Part shown: positions 1-7,400 of the stretch, piece after piece | Numbering within the stretch: position 1 is the stretch's first letter | How the letters are laid out: the number at the start of each line of letters is the position of its first letter | Assembly: GCA_900549185.1 (NCBI GenBank) | Contig: URNM01000083.1 | Location: forward strand, 1-8,204 | Source of the DNA: an uncultured Collinsella sp. | GTDB lineage: Bacteria; Actinomycetota; Coriobacteriia; Coriobacteriales; Coriobacteriaceae | Length of the DNA: 8,204 nucleotides | Direction: 5' to 3' | Translations under genes and position numbers: made by a program | The notes under the pieces: model-generated | What the model was told of the DNA's origin: nothing | The model's database searches: none | Seen by the model: the letters and a program-made list of their open reading frames with translations, nothing else

Positions 1-43
1 TCGCTCAGTGTCTCGTGGGCTCGGAGATGTGTATAAGAGACAG
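1..43. other. Nextera read-2 adapter with i7 index (synthetic, not genomic)
   Basis: Positions 10-43 match the Illumina Nextera read-2 transposase adapter, ending in the 19-base Tn5 mosaic end (AGATGTGTATAAGAGACAG, 25-43). Positions 2-9 (CGCTCAGT) occupy the i7 index slot and match, from memory, Nextera XT v2 index N724 as written in the oligo. Position 1 (T) fits the last base of the P7 stem. None of this is organismal DNA. It keeps a reading frame open into the first gene, so an automatic caller would add a false N-terminus containing MCIRDR, a string I recognise as the translated Nextera mosaic end. Confidence 0.98.
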
Positions 44-44
44 G

Positions 45-482
45 GCTCGCCTGTGGTGCCTGACGCCGGAGCAGCGCGAACGCTTCGATGTTGCCCTGGA
101 CCGCTGGCTCAAGTCGGCTGTTCGTGCCGACCTGCTCGCGTGGCCGTGCGTTCGCGCCGAGGTGCCGTTCTTTTCACTGGGCTGCGAGGACGAGGACATC
201 GCTCGCTACGGTGCCTATGCCGAAGGCGCCATCGACGCTTTGGCGACGAACCCGGCGGATTCGTCACGCGCGCTGGTCATTGACTACAAGACGGGCGGCA
301 CACCGGACGAGACGCCGGACCAGCTGCTCGAGAAGCACGCCCTGCAGGCGCGCGTCTACGCTGATGTTCTGCACAAGGCGGGCTTTGAGGCCGTGACCGT
401 CAAGTTCGTCCGCGTGGAGCAGGCGGATCCAACCATCTTCGCCGAACCCGCCGAACCTCAAGTAGTCACCTACAACCTCTAG
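45..482 (+). CDS. RecB/AddA-type helicase-nuclease, C-terminal PD-(D/E)XK nuclease domain (5' truncated)
   Basis: This is the last 145 codons of a larger gene whose start lies outside the insert; base 45 begins the first fully genomic codon and TAG ends it at 480-482. The fragment carries the RecB-family nuclease motifs in order (numbered from the first genomic codon): RAEVPF at 37-42 with Glu39, GAID at 61-64 with Asp64, DYKTGG at 80-85 with Asp80 and Lys82, and QARVY at 101-105 supplying the Gln and Tyr of the fifth motif. These residues bind Mg2+ and cut DNA in RecB, AddA and AddB. The layout, with the nuclease at the extreme C-terminus, fits AddA or another UvrD-like helicase that processes double-strand breaks for RecA loading. 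No cysteine cluster of the AddB iron-sulfur type is visible. The helicase part is absent, so AddA is likely but a stand-alone RecB-like nuclease is not excluded. Confidence 0.85.
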   Translation, partial: ARLWCLTPEQRERFDVALDRWLKSAVRADLLAWPCVRAEVPFFSLGCEDEDIARYGAYAEGAIDALATNPADSSRALVIDYKTGGTPDETPDQLLEKHALQARVYADVLHKAGFEAVTVKFVRVEQADPTIFAEPAEPQVVTYNL

Positions 483-494
483 CCCTCAGATAAC

Positions 495-557
495 TTGCGG
501 TGGAATAGTTCCTGTATTGCGACCCAGGTGGCCCAAGCGGGAACTATTCCACCGCAA
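495..557. repeat. Perfect 18-bp inverted repeat with 27-nt spacer (REP- or MITE-like palindrome)
   Basis: The left arm TTGCGGTGGAATAGTTCC (495-512) is the exact reverse complement of the right arm (540-557). The spacer 513-539 is GC-rich and can form only short pairings. Each arm also contains its own small palindrome, GGAA-TAG-TTCC (502-512) and GGAA-CTA-TTCC (540-550). No T-run follows the hairpin on either strand, so it lacks the hallmark of an intrinsic terminator. It lies 12 bases after the nuclease stop codon and about 100 bases before dnaE. The AT-rich arm core against a GC-rich genome, and the perfect arm match, suggest a dispersed repeat element or a paired protein-binding site. Copy number cannot be judged from one window. 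Confidence 0.8.
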
Positions 558-613
558 CTGCAAGAGGAGCCGTGTTGGTTTGGCTAGGTTCGGGTGCTGT
601 CCGTGCCGTGCGG

Positions 614-619
614 TAAAAT
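614..619 (+). promoter_or_regulatory. Possible -10 box of the dnaE promoter
   Basis: TAAAAT stands out in GC-rich surroundings and lies 39 bases before the dnaE start codon, which would give a leader of roughly 30 nt. No good -35 hexamer lies 16-18 bases upstream (that region reads CGGGTG), and no TG is placed correctly for an extended -10. This is a weak, composition-based suggestion. Confidence 0.25.
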
Positions 620-646
620 CGTTCAGTCAGAACACGAACCCGCATC

Positions 647-650
647 GGAG
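647..650 (+). promoter_or_regulatory. dnaE ribosome binding site
   Basis: GGAG is followed by 8 bases and then ATG at 659. The spacing is normal and supports this start. The protein also begins in register with the conserved PHP motif of DnaE, whose first metal-binding histidine is normally within the first 10-15 residues. Confidence 0.65.
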
Positions 651-658
651 CTCATCAC

Positions 659-3600
659 ATGGCATTCGTCCATCTGCACAATCACACTGTCTTCTCCATG
701 CTCGACGGCGCAACCCGTATCCAGGATATGGTCAACCGCGCTGTTGAGCTGGGCATGCCCGCCGTGGCCATTACCGACCACGGCTACATGTATGGCGTGC
801 CCGACCTGGCGCTGGCCTGCGACGCCGTCAATCACAACACGCCCGAGTACAAAACCTGGAGCCACGACAAGGCCTTCTTGGAAAAGGACCGCCGCGACGA
901 GCTGGTGGAGCCCGACCCCGAGGCAAACCCGCGCGAGCATGCCCAGTACGTCAAAGACATGGCCATGTGGGACGAGAAGGGCAACATCGACGAGCTCAAA
1001 CCGCCCCTGGTCATCAAGCCCATCTTTGGCTGCGAGGTCTACTTTACGCCGGACGAGACCCTTGCCCGCGACCACAAGCCCGAGCTCTACCACATGATCC
1101 TTCTGGCCAAGGATCAGGAGGGCTACGTCAACCTAATGCAGACGGTCTCCGAGGCCGCCGTGCAGGGCTTTTACTACAAGCCGCGCGTGACGCTCGACAA
1201 CCTGCGCCGCCATGCCAAGGGCATGATCTGCACGAGCGCCTGTATCGCGGGCATCATCCCCAAATACATCGACCGCGGCGACATGGAAGGCGCCATCAAG
1301 TGGGCCGAGACCTTCCGTGATACCTTCGAGCCCGGTGACTTCTACATCGAGATCCAGGAACACGGCATCACCACCGACAACGGCCTGACTGACGAGCAGA
1401 TGGACCGCACGCTCATCGACATCGCCAAGCAGGTGGGCGTCAAGGTCATCGCCACCAACGACTTCCACTACCTGCGCCGCGAGGATGCGCCCGTGCAGGA
1501 CGTCATCATGTGTATTGGCATGAACGCCAAGGTCGATGACCCCAACCGCATGCGCATGACCGGCTCGGAGTTTTACATGAAGACCGAGGAGGAGATGCGG
1601 GCGATGTTCCCGTATTGCCCCGAGGCCTGCGACAACACGCTCGAGATCGCCGACAAGTGCTACGTTGAGCTGGACTGGGACTCTATCATCCTGCCGCGCT
1701 TTCCGTTGCTCGATCCCGGCGAGACGCACGAGAGCCAGTTCCGCCGCGAGTGCGAGAAGGGCCTGCGCCAGCACTACGGCGACGACTGGGCCACGCGCGA
1801 GATCGGTGGCGTCAACATCAAAGAGCGCTTTGAGTACGAATACAAGGTCATCTGCGACAAGGGCTTTGCCGCCTACTTCTTGATCGTTGCCGAGTACGTG
1901 CAATGGGCCAAGGACAACGGCATCGGCGTCGGCCCCGGCCGTGGCTCGGCCGCCGGCGCTATCGTCGCCTACGCCATGAACATCACCGCGTTCGACCCGC
2001 TCGAGAACGGCCTGATGTTCGAGAGGTTCCTGTCTCCGCAGCGTACCGAGATGCCCGATATCGATATGGACTTCGACGATGAGCGGCGCCTCGAGGTCGT
2101 GGAGCACGTTCGCCAGCTCTACGGCCCCGAGAAGGTTACCCACGTCATCACCTACTCGACCATCAAGGCCAAGCAGGCCATCAACGACGCCGCGCGCGTC
2201 CTGGACTACCCGGTCTACATGGGCCAGCGCCTGTCCAAGATGGTCTCGAGCGACCCCAAGGTCAAGCTCAAGCAGGTGCTCGAAAAGCAACCCGGCAAAG
2301 AGGATCTGTTTAACCCCGACTTTGCCGAGGCCTATAAAAAGGACGACGACGCCCGCCGCATCATCGACACGGCGCTCTCGATCGAGGGCCTTACCCGTGG
2401 CGAGGGCGTGCACGCGTGCGCCGTTCTGATTTGCCGCGACCCCGTCAACGAGCACGTGCCCACCAAGCTCGATACCAAGGGCGGCGTCGAGATTACCCAG
2501 TACGAGGGCCATACCGTTGCCGACATGGGCCTGCTCAAGATGGACTTCCTGGGTCTGCGTACGCTGACGGTTATCTCCAAGGCCAAGGCCAACATCAAAA
2601 AGAACTTCGGCATCGACATCAAAGAGGAAGAGATTCCCTTTGACGACCCCGAGATCTTTAAGCTCATGGGCTCCGGCCACACCGCCGGCGTCTTCCAGGT
2701 CGAGTCCGCCGGCATGACGGCCACGATCAAGAACATGAAGCCCACCGAGTACAAGCACGTCGTGGCATTGATCGCTCTGTACCGCCCGGGACCGCTGGGC
2801 GCCGGCATGGTTTCGTCCTATATCAACCGTATGAACGGCAAGGAACCGGCTGTCTCCTACGACGACCGTCTGGACGACATCCTGGGCGAAACCTACGGCA
2901 CCATGGTCTATCAGGAGCAGGTTATGCTCATCTCCGTCGAGATGTGCGGCTTCTCCAAGGGCGAATCGGACTCGCGTATCCGTAAGCCCGTGGCTAAGAA
3001 AAAGATCAAGCTGCTCACGTCGACGGTGCTCCACTGGGAGGATGGCTCGGACGAGACCACCTACGACCACTGGATGAACGGCGCTATCAAGAACAACTAC
3101 ACGCGCGAGGTCGCCCAGAAGATTTGGGACGATGTCCTTGAGTTCGCGTCCTACGCCTTTAACAAGTCGCACTCCGCCGGCTACGCCATCCTGGTTATGC
3201 AGACGGCGTGGCTCAAGGCGCACTATCCGCACGAGTACATGGCGGCCGTTCTGACGTCCTATACGGGCAAGACCGACAAGATCGTTCACTACGTCTCGGC
3301 GTGCCGTCACGACGGCATCCCCGTGCTGTCGCCAGATGTCAACGAGTCCGGTACTGAGTTCACGGCTACCAAGGAGGGCGTGCGCTTTGGTCTGGCCGGC
3401 ATCCGCGGCGTGGGCACCGGCGTGGCGCAGGCGATTATCGCCGAGCGCGAGGCGGGCGGTCCGTTTAAGACGCTGCACGACTTTGTCGAGCGCGTGGACT
3501 CGAGCCAGGCCAACCGCCGTGTGATCGAATCGCTCATCAAGGCAGGCGCCTTCGACTCCACGGGGTATCCGCGTCGCCAGATGATGCACTTTGTGGATAA

Positions 3601-4462
3601 GAACAACCCTGAGAACATCATCGATGCCGCGGTGAAGCGCCAGAAGGATCGTGCGAGCGGCCAGACGTCGTTCTTCGACATGTTTGGTGATGTTGAGGGC
3701 TCGGGCTTTGAGGTGAGCGTGCCCGATCCGGATGGCCAGGAGTGGGACCGCCACCTTAAGTTGAGCCAGGAGAAGGAGGTTCTGGGCATCTATGTCTCGG
3801 ACCACCCGCTGCGCCCGTTTGAGTATGCGCTGGCCAAGGCACGCGACTTCTCGTTCTCGCAGATCGACACTGGCTACGAAGTTCAGAATCCTACGGGCGG
3901 TACCATCAACCAGGAGATTCCCGAGGGCAAGGCGCTGTGGTGGGCCGGCATGGTCTCGAGCGTGTCCAAGCGCGTGACCAAAAACGGCGACCCCATGGGC
4001 ATCGTGCAGCTCGAAGACATGGAAGGCGAGGCCACGGTCGTGGTGTTCCCCAAGACCTACAAGGAGGCCGAGGGGTATCTGTATGGCGAGGTCGATCCCG
4101 AGACCGGCGCGCAGCTGTCCGACGCGTTTGTGCGCATTAAGGGCAAGCTCGAGCGCTCGGACCGCGGCGACCAGATCATCGCGCAGGAGATTGTGCCGCT
4201 GGAGCTTAGCGAGGAGAAAAACAAGCCCAAGGTCTTTGAGGTCATGGTGCCCAACAGCCGATTTAGCCAGGGCAATATGGCGCGCCTGGCCACGGTGCTC
4301 ACCACCAACCCGGGCGGCGACCGCGTGGAGATCTTTATTGAGCAAGTCGACGGGCGCGTGCTGCGTGCCGAGGTGCCGGCCAAGGTCAATGCACGCTCGA
4401 TTCCGCTGCTGGCAGAGGCAAAGGCCATCGTCGGCAACCAAGGCCGCGTGACGGTTATCTAA
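659..4462 (+). CDS. dnaE: DNA polymerase III subunit alpha (replicative polymerase), DnaE1 type with PHP domain
   Basis: Complete gene of 1267 codons, longer than the roughly 1160-1190 usual for DnaE. It encodes the catalytic subunit of the replicative DNA polymerase III holoenzyme. The PHP domain (about 1-280) starts with HLHNH at 5-9. Residues His7, His9, Asp16, His41, Glu126, His145, Cys195, Asp268 and His270 align with the nine metal ligands of proofreading-competent PHP domains such as mycobacterial DnaE1. The polymerase core follows: GVGPGRGSAAG at 423-433, PDIDMDF at 466-472 with catalytic Asp469 and Asp471, KMDFLGLRTLT at 627-637 with the third catalytic Asp629, YRPGPLGAGM at 708-717, and FNKSHSAGYA at 834-843. 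A helix-hairpin-helix region follows (about 911-945), then QTSFFDMF at 1002-1009, which resembles the internal beta-clamp motif. An OB fold spans about 1092-1180, with a small C-terminal domain after it. Compared with remembered homologues there is extra sequence near 57-119 and 783-810. No frameshift is visible. Confidence 0.98.
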   Translation: MAFVHLHNHTVFSMLDGATRIQDMVNRAVELGMPAVAITDHGYMYGVPDLALACDAVNHNTPEYKTWSHDKAFLEKDRRDELVEPDPEANPREHAQYVKDMAMWDEKGNIDELKPPLVIKPIFGCEVYFTPDETLARDHKPELYHMILLAKDQEGYVNLMQTVSEAAVQGFYYKPRVTLDNLRRHAKGMICTSACIAGIIPKYIDRGDMEGAIKWAETFRDTFEPGDFYIEIQEHGITTDNGLTDEQMDRTLIDIAKQVGVKVIATNDFHYLRREDAPVQDVIMCIGMNAKVDDPNRMRMTGSEFYMKTEEEMRAMFPYCPEACDNTLEIADKCYVELDWDSIILPRFPLLDPGETHESQFRRECEKGLRQHYGDDWATREIGGVNIKERFEYEYKVICDKGFAAYFLIVAEYVQWAKDNGIGVGPGRGSAAGAIVAYAMNITAFDPLENGLMFERFLSPQRTEMPDIDMDFDDERRLEVVEHVRQLYGPEKVTHVITYSTIKAKQAINDAARVLDYPVYMGQRLSKMVSSDPKVKLKQVLEKQPGKEDLFNPDFAEAYKKDDDARRIIDTALSIEGLTRGEGVHACAVLICRDPVNEHVPTKLDTKGGVEITQYEGHTVADMGLLKMDFLGLRTLTVISKAKANIKKNFGIDIKEEEIPFDDPEIFKLMGSGHTAGVFQVESAGMTATIKNMKPTEYKHVVALIALYRPGPLGAGMVSSYINRMNGKEPAVSYDDRLDDILGETYGTMVYQEQVMLISVEMCGFSKGESDSRIRKPVAKKKIKLLTSTVLHWEDGSDETTYDHWMNGAIKNNYTREVAQKIWDDVLEFASYAFNKSHSAGYAILVMQTAWLKAHYPHEYMAAVLTSYTGKTDKIVHYVSACRHDGIPVLSPDVNESGTEFTATKEGVRFGLAGIRGVGTGVAQAIIAEREAGGPFKTLHDFVERVDSSQANRRVIESLIKAGAFDSTGYPRRQMMHFVDKNNPENIIDAAVKRQKDRASGQTSFFDMFGDVEGSGFEVSVPDPDGQEWDRHLKLSQEKEVLGIYVSDHPLRPFEYALAKARDFSFSQIDTGYEVQNPTGGTINQEIPEGKALWWAGMVSSVSKRVTKNGDPMGIVQLEDMEGEATVVVFPKTYKEAEGYLYGEVDPETGAQLSDAFVRIKGKLERSDRGDQIIAQEIVPLELSEEKNKPKVFEVMVPNSRFSQGNMARLATVLTTNPGGDRVEIFIEQVDGRVLRAEVPAKVNARSIPLLAEAKAIVGNQGRVTVI

Positions 4463-4480
4463 GCTACCCCGGGTGAGATT

Positions 4481-4485
4481 GGAGG
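4481..4485 (+). promoter_or_regulatory. Ribosome binding site that sets the SNF2 start
   Basis: GGAGG lies 5 bases before ATG 4491. In-frame GTG 4473 would extend the protein by 6 codons but has no comparable site upstream, and the GGAGG would then sit inside the coding sequence. GTG 4488 is directly adjacent to the ATG and less likely. ATG 4491 is therefore preferred. Confidence 0.8.
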
Positions 4486-4490
4486 AAGTG

Positions 4491-7400
4491 ATGGCGCAGG
4501 GGACGTTTGTGCAGGCGCTCCGGAAAGAGGCGGCGCTGAGTGGCACCTTTATGAAGGGGCGTTCGCTCATGCTCAACGGCGCCGTGCTGTCGATCGAGGA
4601 CAGCGGCTCGCGCTTCTCCAAAAACGTGACGGTTGAGGGCTCGGTGCGCGGTTCGCGTGGCGACCTGTACAAGACGCGCGTGGCGCTCGACATGGACGAG
4701 CACGAGGTGATCGACTACGACTGCGATTGCCCCGCTGCCTATCGCTACCCCGGCATGTGCAAGCACGCTATTGCCACGGCTCTGGCGTATTTGGATGCCA
4801 GCGGCGCCGAGCCCGTCGAAGGTTTGCGCACGCCGGTCCGCACGTTTGCGGCGCAGCCGAAACAGCCCGCGCGCAACGCGCCCAAAGCGCCGGCCGTCAA
4901 TCCCAACTTTCCCTTTCCGGCGCCCGTCCCCACGAGTCCCAGCCTCATGGCGGCGCTCTCCGATCTTTCGGACGCGCGCATGGATGAGCTGGCGAGCATG
5001 CGCCGCAAGCTCGCCGGCAGTGTGGATCCCGATGCCCCCAAGGCGGTGTTGGAGCCCTCGCTGGTGCCGTATTACAATCCACTGTTTGCCGAGCGCTTTA
5101 GCTGGGCGCTCGAGCTTCGCATTCGCTGTGGAACGGTCTCCTACGTGGTCAAGGACATCGACGGCATGGCCGATGCCTACGTGCGCGGCGGCACCTTCTC
5201 GTACGGCAAGAAGCTCACGTTTGTCCATACGCCCGAAGCCTTCGAAGACGTGTCGACAAAGCTGCTCAACCTTGTCGTGACGACAGTTGCCTATCTCGAT
5301 GACATCACAAGCTCGCGTTCGGCGTCGTACGACTTTGCCCGCAGCGGTTTTGTCGCCGAGCGTCAGTTGCCGCTGTCCGAGCATAGCATCGTATATGTGC
5401 TGGACCTGTTGCGCGGCCAGACCATCTCTTTTGAGCCCGCCTGGTCGCGGGGGACGACGACGCATCGCACCTATGACGTGGCGGTTGAGATGCCTCCGGA
5501 AGGGGAGGACGAGGCGCTGTCTGAGCGCCCACCGCTCCTTGCCGCCAAAATCGCGCCGGCGGCTGGTGGCAGCTACGATCTACGCCTGCCGGCCGATGCA
5601 TACTGCTTTGCTTCGGGCGACGTTGCCTATCTGGTCGACACCCGCCGTGCGCGCCGCGCCGATGTAGCGTTTGCCCAGCATGCGGCGCCGTTCCTATCGC
5701 GCTTACTGCCCTGTCGCACGCCGATCCATATCGCTGTCGACCAGGTGGGGGAGTTCTGTCGTATGGCGCTGCCCATTTTGCGCGACTATACCGACCTTAC
5801 CGCGCCCGCCGCGCTCGATACCGTGGCGCCCGAGCCGAGCTTTGCTATGGCGATCGGCGTCGACGATGGGCTTGTGACCTGCAAAATTACGGTTGCCTAC
5901 GGCGACTGGTCGGCAGATCTCTTTAGCCTGGGCGCTCCGGGCAGCCCCTTCGAAGAGCAACGCCCCGGCGTGCCGCCCCGCGACGAGGTGGCAGAGTTTC
6001 GTGTTATGGGCACGGCGGCCCTGTACTTCGATTTCTACGAGGTCGGTCTGGCGTTTGAGGAGCGCGATGACGAGAGCTTGTTCTGCCTGCTGACCGAGGG
6101 CCTGTCCGCCCTGTCCGAGCTGGGTGAGGTCATGCTCAGCGACCGTCTGCGCCAGATTTCGGTGCGACCCGCGCCCAAGCTCTCGGTTCGTGCGACCGTC
6201 AAGAGCAATCTGCTCGACGTCGAACTGGGCGCGAGCGGCCTTTCGGCGTCAGACCTTGCCATCTACCTCGACTCCTACAAGCGTCACCAGACGTTTGCGC
6301 GCCTTACGTCCGGCGACATCATTCGTTTGGACGAGGGTGCCCGAGCCGCGTTTGGCCTTGCCGAGGATCTGGGGGTCGATGCTGTTGACCTGCTCGACGG
6401 CGTGTCGCTTCCCGCGTCGAGCACCCTGTTCGTCGATAGCATGCTCGCGCGCACGCCCGCGCTCGAGGCCGATCGCGACGCTGCGTTCCGCCGTACCGTC
6501 GAGCGTCTGGACACGCTCGGCAAGATGGACTTTACGGTGCCGGCATCGCTCAAGGCAACGATGCGCGGCTACCAGGTCGACGGATACCAGTGGCTCGGCT
6601 CGCTCGAACACCTGGGCCTTGGCGGCATCTTGGCCGACGACATGGGCCTGGGCAAAACGCTGCAGATGATCGCGCATATCCTGGCGCGCGTGGAAGCGGG
6701 GGACATTAAGCCCACGCTTGTGGTGTGCCCTGCGTCGCTCGTGTACAACTGGACTGCCGAGCTGGAGCGCTTCGCCCCGTCGCTCGATGTGTGCGCCATC
6801 GTGGGCGCCAAGGCCCAGCGTCGCGTGCAAATCGCCGGCGTGGCCGAGCATAACGTGGTCGTGACGTCGTATGACCTTATGCGGCGCGATATCGACGAGT
6901 ACGTCGAGCAGGACTTTGCCCGCGTGGTACTCGATGAGGCCCAGTACATTAAAAACCCGCTCACCCAGGTGGCGCGTGCCACCAAGCGCCTGCCGGCCGG
7001 CGTGCGCTTTGCCCTGACGGGCACGCCCATCGAAAACCGCCTATCCGAGCTCTGGAGCATCTTCGACTTTTTGATGCCGGGCCTACTTGGCACGCGCGAG
7101 TCGTTTGCCAAGCGCTTCGAAAGCCCGGTCGAGCATGCCGAGGGCGACAGTGCCGCCCGCCTGCAAGCGCTCGTGTCGCCGTTTGTGCTGCGCCGTGTCA
7201 AGGAAGACGTGGTGGCCGACCTGCCCGAGAAGATCGAGGATACGGTCATGGCGCAGCTTACCGGCGAGCAGCGCAAGCTCTACCTGGCCAACCAGGACCG
7301 CATCGCCCAACAGGTGCAGCACCGCGAGTCATCCGAGTTTAAGAAAGACAAGCTCAAGGTGCTCGCCGAGCTCACCAAGCTGCGCCAGATCTGCTGCGAC

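Noticed and set aside
5..199. 64-codon minus-strand open frame containing SLIHISEPTR
   Set aside because: The string is the translated Nextera adapter joined to the antisense of the nuclease gene. It is artefact.
495..557. Inverted repeat as an intrinsic terminator of the nuclease gene
   Set aside because: The stem is strong, but no T-run follows on either strand and the 27-nt loop is long for a terminator. It is kept as a repeat element instead.
483..658. CRISPR repeat or small RNA gene in the dnaE upstream gap
   Set aside because: There is only one inverted pair, with no direct repeats at spacer intervals, and no clear promoter-terminator pair to define a small RNA.
1133..4693. Very long open frame (about 1186 codons) on the minus strand across dnaE
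   Set aside because: It lies antisense to an unmistakable dnaE. Long antisense open frames are expected where codons end mostly in G or C, and the translation shows no recognisable domain and a skewed, leucine/valine/histidine-rich composition.
4464..5465. 333-codon open frame on the minus strand across the start of the SNF2 gene
   Set aside because: It overlaps the SWIM domain coding region in antisense, is rich in arginine and histidine, and has no domain. It is a composition shadow.
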